Positions 45,099-54,347 of a stretch of 64,000 nucleotides of DNA are shown here, one piece after another. The notes beneath the pieces are model-generated. The model saw only the letters and a program-made list of their open reading frames with translations. It was not told where the DNA came from and made no database searches. This DNA comes from Flammeovirgaceae bacterium (GTDB lineage: Bacteria; Bacteroidota; Bacteroidia; Cytophagales; Cyclobacteriaceae): contig JAJTHV010000118.1 of the NCBI GenBank assembly GCA_021300095.1, positions 1 to 64,000 on the forward strand, in the 5' to 3' direction. The first letter of the stretch is position 1, and each line of letters opens with the position of its first letter. The position numbers were made by a program, and so were the translations under genes.

Positions 45099-46541
45099 TT
45101 ACCATCCCCCGCCAAGCGTTCGATAGAGATCAATCACTGAGTAGAACTGCTCTTTTCTGGTTTCAGCTAATTGCAGTTCTGCTTCCAGTACATTTTTTTG
45201 AGCCATGATTACTTCGAGGTAAGAGGCCAATCCAGCCAGGTACAAATCATTAGATGTAGAAACAGCCTCGCGCAAGATATTTACTTCCTGTTGTTTAAAG
45301 GTAGCAGCCGAGCGCATGTTTTCGATTCGCTGCAATCCGGTTACTGTCTCCTGATATCCGTTGATAACGAGCTTCTGATATTCATAAAACAAACTCAGTT
45401 GTTCAGCCGAAACTTGTTTGTAGTTACCACGGATGAGATGCCGATTGAAGAGCGGAGAGGTGAGTCCTCCAAAAACAGAATAGGCAACGGCACCCGGAGT
45501 GGAGAAAAGTTTTTCTGAACGAAATGACTGTAACCCTAAAGAAGAAGAAATTACAAATGACGGCAGAAATGCTGCGCGTGCAGCATCTACATCAAATTTG
45601 GCTGCGCGTAAATTTAATTCTGCTTGTGCGATATCAGGTCTACGTGACAACAATTCAGAAGGCACCCCCGCGTGCATATCCACTGGGAGCGGTTGCTCCA
45701 GAATAGGATTTCCTCTTTCCACCAGCTGCGGATAGCGGCCTAACAAAAAATTTAGTTTGTTTTCATTCTGAACGACCAACTGCCTCTTTTGTGCTTCCAG
45801 ACTTTTTGTGTTGAGAAGTTGAGCGGTAAATTGTTTCACTGCCAATTCCGTTGCACGACCCGCCTCTTTTTGAACGCTTACCAAATCAACAGCCGTTTGT
45901 TGCAGCGCACTATTCTCCCGAATGATTTTTAATTCATTATCCAATGCAATCAAGTCGTAATATGTTTTGGCTATTTCAGCGATCAGGCTGGTAACAATCA
46001 GCTGTCGTCCTTTTTCAGTAGCGAGATACTTTAATGCGGCTGACTTTTTTTGGTTTTGCAATTTTCCCCAGGCAAATACTTCCCAACTACTTTGTAAGCC
46101 CACGGAATAATCTGGCAAGTGTTCGGGCACTTTTTTATCACCAGGCAAGTTGGTAGAGAAGTTGGTATCAAAGTTGCCTATCCCATCCATGGTGTACTCC
46201 CCAAATTTCCGTTGTCCTGCAGCCGCATTAATTCCTACGGAAGGAAGGAGCATTCCTTTTGAAATTCTCAAAGAAACTCTGGATTGTTCTATTCGCTGCA
46301 GTGCTACCTTCAGATCCAAATTGTTCGCAATACCTTCCTCCATAAATTTCAACAGATACGGATCGTCAAAAAACTTTTTCCAAGGAATTTCTCCACTGCT
46401 CTTGGTGGTGTCGTTGGCCTTCACAAAAGAGGACGGCAATGGAGTGGCATCGGGTGTCTTTACCGGAGGAGCTAACCTGCAACCTATTAAAAACCCACCG
46501 CTCAGCAGCGTGATTATGAATTTATAGCGTAGTCGATACAT
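45099..46541 (-). CDS. Outer-membrane efflux lipoprotein (NodT/TolC family)
   Basis: 480 residues. Signal peptide with lipobox FLIGC (Cys about 21), then two repeated OEP domains (about 60-260 and 265-475) made of long helices, including LKVALQRIEQSRVSLRIS and the matching LRAAKFDVDAARAAFLPS. The conserved LLSRRPDIAQAELNLRAA is typical of NodT-type proteins. It forms the outer-membrane trimeric channel of the tripartite pump encoded upstream. The start lies 5 bases after the RND gene. Confidence 0.92.
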   Translation of the reverse strand: MYRLRYKFIITLLSGGFLIGCRLAPPVKTPDATPLPSSFVKANDTTKSSGEIPWKKFFDDPYLLKFMEEGIANNLDLKVALQRIEQSRVSLRISKGMLLPSVGINAAAGQRKFGEYTMDGIGNFDTNFSTNLPGDKKVPEHLPDYSVGLQSSWEVFAWGKLQNQKKSAALKYLATEKGRQLIVTSLIAEIAKTYYDLIALDNELKIIRENSALQQTAVDLVSVQKEAGRATELAVKQFTAQLLNTKSLEAQKRQLVVQNENKLNFLLGRYPQLVERGNPILEQPLPVDMHAGVPSELLSRRPDIAQAELNLRAAKFDVDAARAAFLPSFVISSSLGLQSFRSEKLFSTPGAVAYSVFGGLTSPLFNRHLIRGNYKQVSAEQLSLFYEYQKLVINGYQETVTGLQRIENMRSAATFKQQEVNILREAVSTSNDLYLAGLASYLEVIMAQKNVLEAELQLAETRKEQFYSVIDLYRTLGGGW

Positions 46542-46546
46542 GACTA

Positions 46547-49500
46547 TTAATTTAAATGACTAGTTATTTTTTCAGCGTTTTTCGAATTGGTCTTTTTGGT
46601 CAGTTCACTGAACAGCACATATAATCCGGGAACAACCAACAGACCGAAAATGGTACCGATCAGCATGCCTCCGGCAGCGGCAGTACCAATGGAGCGATTG
46701 CCCATAGCACCGGCACCGGAAGCAATACATAAAGGAATCAGTCCGGCAATAAAGGCAAACGAAGTCATCAAAATGGGGCGAAGGCGTGACCGAGCTCCCT
46801 CCATGGCAGCATCCAATGATGTACGCCCTTCTTCGCGTTCGTGTTCGTTGGCTACCTCCACAATTAGAATTGCATTTTTCCCCAGCAAACCAATCAGCAT
46901 AACCAGTGCTACTTGGGCATAGATGTTATTCTGAAGCCCCACCAATTGCAAAAACAGAAATGCGCCAAACACACCAGCTGGAAGCGAAAGGATAACCGGC
47001 AACGGCAATAGAAAACTTTCGTATTGTGCCGACAACAGCAGGTAGACAAAAACCAAACAGATTATAAAAATGTAAATGGCCTGATTGCCCGATAACACTT
47101 CTTCGCGCGTCATGCCCGACCACTCAATGGAGAAGCCGCGTGGCAGTGCTTGCTGCGCTACTTCTTCGATCGCTGCAATGGCATCTCCACTACTATAGCC
47201 GGCAGCTGCATCACCATTAATGAGAGCAGCGGTGAACATATTGTAGCGGGTAAGTTGTTCCGGTCCGTAGACACGCTCAAGTCGGGTAAACGCGGAGTAG
47301 GGAACCATTTCTCCTTTGTCGCTTTTGACAAGTAATTTTAACAGATCCTCCGGGTGCGCACGAAAAGACGGATCGGCTTGCACCATTACTTTATACATTT
47401 GACCGAAACGCAAAAAATTAGATGTATAGTAGCTACCGATAAATACTTGCAGGTTATTCATTGCATTATCAATCGTCACTCCTTTTTGTGCAGCAATGTC
47501 TTGATCGATGTGAATGAGATATTGCGGAAAAGTGGCATTAAATCCGGTGAAAGCATCCGCAATCTCCGGACGTTTTTTTAATGCTTCAATGAACTGATTG
47601 GCCACGTTGGCCGTGTTCTGCAAATTGCCTTGGCCGGTTCGATCCAGCAACCGCAATTCAAAACCACTGGCGTTACCAAACCCGGGCACTGTGGGAGGCG
47701 GAAAAAATTGAATGGATGCGTCCTTAATATGTTTGGTCTTTTCTTCCAGCAAGGGAATAATTTCATTCACTGAAAGAGATCGTTCATCCCAAGGCTTTAA
47801 GTTAATCATCCCCATTCCATAGGATGATCCAGCGCCTTCGGTAATGAGACTAAAACCGGAAAGAGTTGATACCGATTCAACAAATTCCATACCTGCAGTA
47901 GCTTTTTGTATCTTATCCATCACTTCTTCGGTGCGCTCTACAGTTGCCCCGGCAGGTGTGGTTACGTTCGCATAAATCATTCCCTGATCTTCGGAAGGAA
48001 TAAAGCCGCTTGGCAAAATGCTACTGATGCCCCATGTAGCAATCACGAATCCAATGAACATACTATAGGTTATCACTCTTCGAGCGGCTACTTTACTAAT
48101 GAACAGTTGATACCGATTGGACAGAGAATTAAACCAGTTATTAAAACCATCAAAGAATCTTTGCAGCCATGAATGGCTATGGGTTCCATCGTGTGCTTTT
48201 AGAAGAATGGCACAAAGTGCCGGAGTAAGAGTAACCGCATTAATACCGGAGATCACAATCGCTATGGCGAGTGTCAATGAAAATTGTCGATAGAAAACAC
48301 CCACCGGGCCTGACATAAAAGCAACGGGCACAAATACAGCCGACATTACCAACGTAATTGCAATCAATGCTCCGCTTATTTCATTCATGGCGGAGATAGT
48401 TGCCTGCAAAGGGGTAAGGCCAATTCCCAATTTAACGTGTACCGCTTCCACCACCACAATGGCATTGTCTACTACAATACCAATAGCCAATACCAAGGCA
48501 AACAACGTCAATAAGTTGATGGAGAACCCTAACATTTGCATGAAGAAGAATGTGCCTATCAATGATACCGGCACAGCCAATGCAGGAATAAGTGTCGATC
48601 GCCAATCTTGCAGAAAAACAAAAACAACAATAGAAACCAGAATAAATGCTTCAATCAATGTGCGCAAAACTTCGGCAATGGAAGCATCAAGAAAGCGCGA
48701 CACATCATACCCAATGGTATAGCTCATGCCGGGAGGGAAGGTAATTTTTTCCAACACCTCCATTCGTTTTTTTACATTTTCGATTACCTCTTTCGCATTC
48801 GAGCCGGGGCGTTGTTTCAGCATGATGGCAGCCGATGGGCGTCCGTTTTCTTTGGAGAGCACCCCATAATTTCTAGAGCCAAACTCAATGTCGGCAATGT
48901 CTTTTAGCTTGAGCAACGAGCCATCTTCATTTGCGCGCAACACAATGTTTTCATATTGTTTCGGTTCGAAAAATTTTCCGGTGTAGCGAAGCACGTACTG
49001 TAACATCTGAGGATCTTTATCTGAGCTTTCGCCTGTTTTTCCGGGTGCGGCTTCTACGTTTTGGTTTCGAATCGATTGTACCACCTCATCGGTTGATACT
49101 TCGTAGGCTGCCATCCGATCCGGCTTTAACCATACCCGCATGGAATACTCGCGGGCCCCCATGATCATGGCATAGCCTACACCATCAATGCGCTTCAATT
49201 CGGGAAGAATGTTGATGTCGGCAAAATTGTAAATGAATTTTTCATCGGCTGTAGAGTCGGTGCTGAGGATATTCAAATACAGCAACATACTGTTTACTTC
49301 CTTTTCTACCCCCACACCGGCTTTGATTACTTCTTCCGGTAATTCATCCAATACAGTGGAAACACGATTTTGCACGTTTACAGCTGCAATGTCCGGGTTC
49401 ACGCCTACATTAAAATAAACAGAGATAATACTGGTTCCGTCATTTCCGGAAACGGACGTCATATACGTCATGCCTGGCACACCATTGATGGCGCGCTCCA

Positions 49501-49693
49501 GTGTAGTTACCACAGCTTTCGATGCTACTTCTGCGTTGGCACCCGTGTAGTTGGTGGTTACCGACACTGCCGGTGGAACAATGTCGGGAAATTGAGTAAC
49601 GGGTAATTCGATCAGTGCGAGTGCTCCCAATAAGGTAATGATGAGCGAAATCACCAATGACAACACCGGACGTTGTATAAATCTATTAAACAT
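46547..49693 (-). CDS. RND efflux transporter, HAE1/AcrB family
   Basis: 1048 residues with twelve membrane helices and two large periplasmic loops, the size of AcrB. The opening NRFIQRPVLSLVISLIITLLG, the TM4 proton-relay motif LAIGIVVDNAIVVVEAV (Asp about 405), and the second-half ALVMLIGLLGKNAILIVEVA are diagnostic. It exports hydrophobic or amphiphilic compounds by proton antiport, as the inner-membrane trimer of the pump. It lies between the adaptor gene (42-base gap) and the outer-membrane channel gene. No repressor gene is adjacent. Confidence 0.96.
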   Translation of the reverse strand: MFNRFIQRPVLSLVISLIITLLGALALIELPVTQFPDIVPPAVSVTTNYTGANAEVASKAVVTTLERAINGVPGMTYMTSVSGNDGTSIISVYFNVGVNPDIAAVNVQNRVSTVLDELPEEVIKAGVGVEKEVNSMLLYLNILSTDSTADEKFIYNFADINILPELKRIDGVGYAMIMGAREYSMRVWLKPDRMAAYEVSTDEVVQSIRNQNVEAAPGKTGESSDKDPQMLQYVLRYTGKFFEPKQYENIVLRANEDGSLLKLKDIADIEFGSRNYGVLSKENGRPSAAIMLKQRPGSNAKEVIENVKKRMEVLEKITFPPGMSYTIGYDVSRFLDASIAEVLRTLIEAFILVSIVVFVFLQDWRSTLIPALAVPVSLIGTFFFMQMLGFSINLLTLFALVLAIGIVVDNAIVVVEAVHVKLGIGLTPLQATISAMNEISGALIAITLVMSAVFVPVAFMSGPVGVFYRQFSLTLAIAIVISGINAVTLTPALCAILLKAHDGTHSHSWLQRFFDGFNNWFNSLSNRYQLFISKVAARRVITYSMFIGFVIATWGISSILPSGFIPSEDQGMIYANVTTPAGATVERTEEVMDKIQKATAGMEFVESVSTLSGFSLITEGAGSSYGMGMINLKPWDERSLSVNEIIPLLEEKTKHIKDASIQFFPPPTVPGFGNASGFELRLLDRTGQGNLQNTANVANQFIEALKKRPEIADAFTGFNATFPQYLIHIDQDIAAQKGVTIDNAMNNLQVFIGSYYTSNFLRFGQMYKVMVQADPSFRAHPEDLLKLLVKSDKGEMVPYSAFTRLERVYGPEQLTRYNMFTAALINGDAAAGYSSGDAIAAIEEVAQQALPRGFSIEWSGMTREEVLSGNQAIYIFIICLVFVYLLLSAQYESFLLPLPVILSLPAGVFGAFLFLQLVGLQNNIYAQVALVMLIGLLGKNAILIVEVANEHEREEGRTSLDAAMEGARSRLRPILMTSFAFIAGLIPLCIASGAGAMGNRSIGTAAAGGMLIGTIFGLLVVPGLYVLFSELTKKTNSKNAEKITSHLN

Positions 49694-49735
49694 GTTTTCT
49701 AACCTGGTTAAGTTTGATTGAAAGGGAGTGAGCGA

Positions 49736-50857
49736 TTAATGCAGTTGCTTTAACAAACTATCCATTGGTACCAATACTGGTTTTACGCGCGTGCCCTCTT
49801 GAACATTTTGAATGCCCTCATAGATTATGTTGTCGCCTTCACTTAAGCCGGACTGCACAATGTAAAAATGAGCAAACCGCATTTTGGGCACAAAGCTTTT
49901 CATGCGCACGATTTGATTGGCGTCCACTATATAGACGTAGGTTTTATCTTGTATTTCGAAAGTAGCTTTTTGCGGAACCAGCAATGCGTTTTTCAAATCA
50001 CTGGCTAATCTCACTTTTCCGCTTGAGCCATGTTTTAACAAGAGATCGTTGTTGGGAAAGCGAGCACGAAATGCAATCGTGCCGGTGGTGGCATCAAACT
50101 GCCCTTCCATGGTTTCGATGAAGCCGGTATAGCGATGGTCGGTTCCGTCTGATAGCTCGAGCTTCACTTCATCACCTTTCAGTTCATCTCCTTTGCTATT
50201 TTTGAATTCGAGATATTCATTTTCTGACACCTTAAAATAAGCATACATCAGGTGCGTATCCGATACGGTTGTCAACAAACTGCCCTCGTTGATCAAACTG
50301 CCTATTTTGAAAGGAATACGGTCAATCATCCCATCAAATGGTGAGCGAATGTTGGTATGCGATAATCGAATAGACGCATTCGAGGCGGCCGATTGAGCTT
50401 CCTCAATACGCGCATTGGCAGCATCGTACTTTGCTTTTGCCAGCCGAAGTTCAGTTTCAGAAACCACTTTTTTATCGACCAATATTTTTACACGCTCCAT
50501 TTCCAATTGAATGGCAGCGGCTTCAGCTTTGGCGCTGTGCAAATTAGCATTGGCTTGTGCCAATGCGGCCTGGTACTCTTCGTCATTGATGCGAAACAAA
50601 AGCTGTCCCTTTTTTACAGTTTGCCCTTCATCTACATAAATCTGATCGAGATAGCCCTGAACGCGAGCGCGAATCTCAACGTTCCGAAAGGCATGAATAT
50701 CGCTTACATATTCTTTAAACAATGTCGTGTCCTTACGGATGATGCGCGTTACCGGAAACTCTTCCGAGCTATCCTCTTGGTTGGTAGAGGAAGAGCAACT
50801 ACTTAAAAAGTAAGCAAATGAAAATAGGAAGGCCAATGCCTTTAAATGCGAAGTCAT
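49736..50857 (-). CDS. RND efflux periplasmic adaptor (membrane fusion lipoprotein)
   Basis: 373 residues. Lipobox FLSSC (Cys about 21). The barrel-sandwich/lipoyl halves (VEIRARVQGYLDQIYVDEGQTVKKGQLLFRI and IRSPFDGMIDRIPFKIGSLI) flank a helical hairpin (LAQANANLHSAKAEAAAIQLEMERVK). The beta-barrel and membrane-proximal domains follow. It connects AcrB-like and TolC-like proteins. First gene of the three-gene efflux operon. Confidence 0.94.
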   Translation of the reverse strand: MTSHLKALAFLFSFAYFLSSCSSSTNQEDSSEEFPVTRIIRKDTTLFKEYVSDIHAFRNVEIRARVQGYLDQIYVDEGQTVKKGQLLFRINDEEYQAALAQANANLHSAKAEAAAIQLEMERVKILVDKKVVSETELRLAKAKYDAANARIEEAQSAASNASIRLSHTNIRSPFDGMIDRIPFKIGSLINEGSLLTTVSDTHLMYAYFKVSENEYLEFKNSKGDELKGDEVKLELSDGTDHRYTGFIETMEGQFDATTGTIAFRARFPNNDLLLKHGSSGKVRLASDLKNALLVPQKATFEIQDKTYVYIVDANQIVRMKSFVPKMRFAHFYIVQSGLSEGDNIIYEGIQNVQEGTRVKPVLVPMDSLLKQLH

Positions 50858-50890
50858 GTTGGGAGATAATTAATGAAAAAAAAACAGAAT

Positions 50891-50925
50891 GCCTTAAGTG
50901 GGGTGACTACCCGATCAGCTTAGGC
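50891..50925 (-). terminator. Intrinsic terminator overlapping the end of the 133-residue gene
   Basis: GCCTTAAG (50891-50898) pairs with CTTAGGC (50919-50925) with one bulged base, and on the minus strand a run of ten T follows. The TAG of the upstream gene (50907-50909) lies in the loop. It separates that gene from the efflux operon. Confidence 0.5.
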
Positions 50926-51308
50926 GGGGGTGTATTTTTTTTCAGCGAAGGTGCTTTTGGGTACTCAAACGATATCCTTTCATGATCAAGGTTAACATAT
51001 TGTTTGGGTAAGAAGGCAGGGTAATACGTGGAGATGAAATCGATTTTCACTACACTATCATCTTGCAAATCTGCGAAGTCGGTGCTGGAATTCGAAGAGT
51101 TGAAGGCCCACTCTAAAAGCAATGACAAGAAAGTGGATGCGGGTTTATTTACGGATTGAATGGCCATATCTTTTGACTCTCTGTCATCTGATAAAGTAAC
51201 TGTAGGCAATACTAATGTATGGCTTGCAGTGATAATCCAAAAGGAGAGAATGAAGCACCGGAAGGGCAAATTTCTTTTGATTCGAAGCCGGTGGATGATA
51301 TTACACAT
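50907..51308 (-). CDS. Protein of unknown function upstream of the efflux operon
   Basis: 133 residues. A basic N-terminus (HRLRIKRNLPFR) precedes one hydrophobic helix (about 18-37), then a short soluble part ending KKNTPPPKLIG. I recognise no family. A terminator overlapping its stop, with a T-run, supports that this strand is transcribed and ends here. The overlapping plus-strand frame at 51160-51522 is considered a shadow. Confidence 0.45.
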   Translation of the reverse strand: MCNIIHRLRIKRNLPFRCFILSFWIITASHTLVLPTVTLSDDRESKDMAIQSVNKPASTFLSLLLEWAFNSSNSSTDFADLQDDSVVKIDFISTYYPAFLPKQYVNLDHERISFEYPKAPSLKKNTPPPKLIG

Positions 51309-51433
51309 TATCTGTAATTATCCTGTAAAGTTATCAAAAACACACGCGCCTGAAAATAAATTTACGTTACCGTTTGCAACTGCTGACAAGCGGCTTTGTG
51401 TTGGCTGTTTGTGGGAAATGCTTGTGGAGGCAG

Positions 51434-52720
51434 TCAAAAAAAGCGCTCAATCGCATAGAGCGGAATATTCGTCATCCAACTTTCCTGACGGTACATATTC
51501 ATGGAAGTTCGAATTACTGTAGCTGGACTATATTTTTCAGCGTATGCCTTTAGGCTTTTCGACTTCAGATTCTCTTCAGCCTTTACTTCAATCGGAATAA
51601 TTTCATTTCGTGCCTGTAGTAAGAAGTCTACTTCGGCTGTGGCATTTTCAACAGTCCAATAAAATAATGTGTGTTCTATGATTAATTGCTGGCACACAAA
51701 CTGTTCGGTGGCGGCTCCCTTGTACTCAGTTAGGATCGTATTTTTTTCCAACAACACATGTGGATCTACATTTGCCATGGCATGAAGCAACCCCACATCT
51801 ACAAAGTAAAGCTTAAAGGCATCAGCCTCTTCATACGATGCTAGGGGAAGTGTCGGTTTTGTGATGCGATTGACTTTAATCACGAGTCCGGCATCGCTTA
51901 ACCATTGAATAGCCGTTTCAAAATCTTTTGCCCGCGCACCTTTTTTGATTTGCCCGTAAATAAATTTCTTGTTTTCTTTTGCCAGTTGACTGATGATCGA
52001 GTGCCATACCAATCGGATTCTCGGAACAATTTGATTAGGCGCATATTTTGCAAAATCATTTTCATACCCCAACAACAACTGCTGCTGCAAACTTCGTACT
52101 CGTTGCAAATTTTTGTTTTCCAGATAAGAGGCTACCACTTCCGGCATACCGCCAATAAAATAGTAAAGCCGCAGGTGTTCAATCAATGTCGCATGAAATG
52201 ACTGAATTACATCCCACTGGCGATTTTTCAATTGTTGAGTCAAACTTTCCTGCCCCATGTTTTCGAGGAACTCTAAAAAACTCAACGGATGCAATTGCAG
52301 AAAATCAACCTTGCCCACAGGGAATGAAGTATTCTTTTGAATAGAAACACCGAGCAAAGACCCTGCAGCGATAACAAAATATTCCGGGGCTTGCTCATAA
52401 AAATACTTGAGTGCTGTTAGCCCTTTTTCCGCCTCCTGAATCTCATCAAAAATGAGGAGCGTATCAGACGGTGAAATGGTTTGCCGGCTTTCAATTTCAA
52501 TGACTGAAATGATCCGTTGAATATTGAAGTCGGAAGCAAACAATTGTTGTAAGCGTTCGCTGCTTTCGAAGTTTAAATAAACAGTTTGTTTGAACTCCGT
52601 TTTGCCAAATTCATTCATGAGCCAGGTTTTTCCTACCTGCCGCGCGCCTTGTAAAATCAGCGGTTTTCGGGTAGCCGATGTCTTCCAGCTTATAAGTTCA
52701 TTGTATAGGTGACGTTTCAT
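51434..52720 (-). CDS. AAA-family ATPase with DUF4143 nuclease-like domain
   Basis: 428 residues from ATG 52720. A start at 52744 is possible but adds 8 residues of no family character. Walker A is GARQVGKT (about 27-34), Walker B LLIFDEIQEAEKGL (about 88-101), and sensor YFVIAAGSLLG. The C-terminal DUF4143 domain (about 200-400) ends in a PD-(D/E)xK-like core, TAEVDFLLQARNEIIPIEVKAEE. These orphan ATPases are abundant and mobile in Bacteroidota and archaea; their function is unknown. Three regularly spaced palindromic sites lie immediately upstream. Confidence 0.85.
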   Translation of the reverse strand: MKRHLYNELISWKTSATRKPLILQGARQVGKTWLMNEFGKTEFKQTVYLNFESSERLQQLFASDFNIQRIISVIEIESRQTISPSDTLLIFDEIQEAEKGLTALKYFYEQAPEYFVIAAGSLLGVSIQKNTSFPVGKVDFLQLHPLSFLEFLENMGQESLTQQLKNRQWDVIQSFHATLIEHLRLYYFIGGMPEVVASYLENKNLQRVRSLQQQLLLGYENDFAKYAPNQIVPRIRLVWHSIISQLAKENKKFIYGQIKKGARAKDFETAIQWLSDAGLVIKVNRITKPTLPLASYEEADAFKLYFVDVGLLHAMANVDPHVLLEKNTILTEYKGAATEQFVCQQLIIEHTLFYWTVENATAEVDFLLQARNEIIPIEVKAEENLKSKSLKAYAEKYSPATVIRTSMNMYRQESWMTNIPLYAIERFF

Positions 52721-52747
52721 GCCAAAACAGCCATTTTGACGCAAAAT

Positions 52748-52835
52748 ACACTTTTTCGAACGAAAAAGTGTTTGTATTCACACTTATTCAAACGAAAAAG
52801 TGTAATGAATCACACTTTTATGAAGGAAAATAAAA
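52748..52835. repeat. Three 24-bp palindromic sites at exact 32-bp intervals
   Basis: Site 1 (52748-52771) is a perfect inverted repeat: ACACTTTTTCG, AA, CGAAAAAGTGT. Site 2 (52780-52803) differs from it at 2 of 24 positions. Site 3 (52812-52835) matches site 1 at about 16 of 24 positions, keeping the left arm ACACTTTT. Start-to-start spacing is 32 bp both times, three helical turns. The array ends about 28 bases before the DUF4143 ATPase start and begins just after the tldE terminator, so it is best seen as a multi-site operator for that ATPase. Confidence 0.75.
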
Positions 52836-52837
52836 AA

Positions 52838-52859
52838 TCCCCAGCGTTTCGACCGGGGA
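52838..52859 (-). terminator. Intrinsic terminator of the cluster B tldE gene
   Basis: TCCCCAG (52838-52844) pairs with CCGGGGA (52853-52859), with one wobble in the minus-strand RNA; the minus strand continues with TTTTTTATTTT. It lies 29 bases past the tldE stop. Confidence 0.65.
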
Positions 52860-52887
52860 CTTCTTAAATACAAAACAACAAAAACAA

Positions 52888-54234
52888 TTATACTGCGTCA
52901 GATAAACTAGAGAAGGTAAAGTCGCGAATTTTCACAGCCGGTATCAACGAACTGCCACCGCCACCGGGGCCGCCACCACTGGCCACACGCATTTGCTTGC
53001 CCAGTGTTTCTAAATTATTCAGCATGATGATCGGGCTTTCATTGAAGCGGAAGTTTTTGATCGGATGCTTGATCTTTCCATTCTCGATGTAAAAAGTACC
53101 ATCGCGGGTTAAACCGGTATACAATAATGTTTGTGGATCCACGGCACGAATGTACCAGAAGCGCGTCACGAGCACTCCGCGCTTCGTATCCTTAATCATA
53201 TCTTCAATGGAAGCGGTTCCGCCCTCCATAATTCGGTTGCCCGGAAAAGGTGTTGGCTCTGCATTTTTTTGCGAAGCCCAATAGCGATCGTAGATCATGT
53301 TAGCCACAGTGCCATTCTTAATTAAATCCATGCGCTTCCGTGCTAAACCATTGCCAGCCCAGTTCCCAGTAGGTACTTCTTCGTGCCACGGGTCGGTGTA
53401 AATGTTCACACGCTCATCTACAATTTTTTCGCCCAGCTTGGTGCCGCCACCTTTCTTCGATAAAAAGCTTCTGCCTTCATCAGCCTGACGTGCATTCATG
53501 GCAAACAGCATCAAGCCTAATAAATCGGCTGCTGCATTCGGTTCGAGAATCACGGTATACTTGCCGGGCTCAATTGCTTTGGCGTTGCGTGATTGCAGTG
53601 CTTTTTCCATCGCAATAGCAGAGGCTTCGGCTGTGTTGAGTTTGCTTACATCGTTGAAGTTTCTGGCCACCCATCCTGAGCCAGTACCATCGTTGGTCCG
53701 CATGGTTACGGTGAAGTCTACACCCGTTCCTTTATTGTAAGCGAAAGCGCCTTTGCTATTCATCAATGAACCAAAGCCGCGATTATCTTCCAGGAAGCCC
53801 GCTGCGGTGATGTCTTTTTTCGAGGCCGGTAAAATACTGTCGGCTGCCGCTTGGGCGCGATAGTCGGGTGTGATTTTAGCGGTTGATTCAATAAACGTTT
53901 TAGGTTCCGCACCATACGTTTGTTGTGCGAGCGGTTCCATGAACTCCGGATTTTCAGGAGCCAGTTTCGCCAACTCTTCCGAGCGCCTTACTACTTTTTC
54001 CAGCGAGGCATCATCAAACTCGTTGATGGAGGCATTGCCTACTTTTTTTCCGAAGTAGGACTGCACATTCAAACTCACGTTGCTGTCTTCGCCCGAGGTA
54101 GACACGCTGTTGCGCGCGTAGCGAATGTTGCCACCGTCATTGCCATTCAGGTTGGCCTCGATGCCATCTGCTTTCGAAAAGCTGATGACTTTCTCGAGTA
54201 TTTTTTTGGTTTCTTCTTTCGATAATATGGCCAT
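52888..54234 (-). CDS. tldE: TldE/PmbA-like protein, cluster B
   Basis: 448 residues, strongly similar along its length to the cluster A protein at 30944, for example IEANLNGNDGGNIRYARNSV, LARKRMDL and NFRFNESPIIMLNNLETLG. It has no HExxxH motif and no signal peptide. A glycine-rich insert GGGPGGGGS near residue 425 is absent from the cluster A copy. It is preceded by two tldD genes; a 113-base gap with degenerate short repeats lies between. Confidence 0.85.
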   Translation of the reverse strand: MAILSKEETKKILEKVISFSKADGIEANLNGNDGGNIRYARNSVSTSGEDSNVSLNVQSYFGKKVGNASINEFDDASLEKVVRRSEELAKLAPENPEFMEPLAQQTYGAEPKTFIESTAKITPDYRAQAAADSILPASKKDITAAGFLEDNRGFGSLMNSKGAFAYNKGTGVDFTVTMRTNDGTGSGWVARNFNDVSKLNTAEASAIAMEKALQSRNAKAIEPGKYTVILEPNAAADLLGLMLFAMNARQADEGRSFLSKKGGGTKLGEKIVDERVNIYTDPWHEEVPTGNWAGNGLARKRMDLIKNGTVANMIYDRYWASQKNAEPTPFPGNRIMEGGTASIEDMIKDTKRGVLVTRFWYIRAVDPQTLLYTGLTRDGTFYIENGKIKHPIKNFRFNESPIIMLNNLETLGKQMRVASGGGPGGGGSSLIPAVKIRDFTFSSLSDAV

Positions 54235-54240
54235 ATTTAT

Positions 54241-54347
54241 TTCTGATTTGCGATTAAGATTTGCGATTTAAGATTTATGAATTTTGATTTATGATTTTAT
54301 TGCCTATTGAATTTTGCTTATTGCCTATTGAACTTTGCCTATTGAGT
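54241..54347. repeat. Degenerate short direct repeats between tldD and tldE
   Basis: The stretch is made of slightly varied units: GATTTGCGATTAAGATTTGC, GATTTATGA..TTTTGATTTATGATTTT, then TTGCCTATTGAATTTTGC, TTGCCTATTGAACTTTGCC and TATTGAG. Such drifting 6-18-bp repeats are known in intergenic regions of Bacteroidota. No stable hairpin is evident. Confidence 0.6.

Noticed and set aside
51160-51522. 120-residue plus-strand frame as a gene
   Set aside because: It overlaps the minus-strand 133-residue gene and the end of the DUF4143 gene, has no family features, and the minus-strand gene has a terminator at its end.
52748-52835. CRISPR array
   Set aside because: The repeat unit is palindromic over its whole length and the intervening parts are only 8 bases, far too short for spacers; no cas genes are near.
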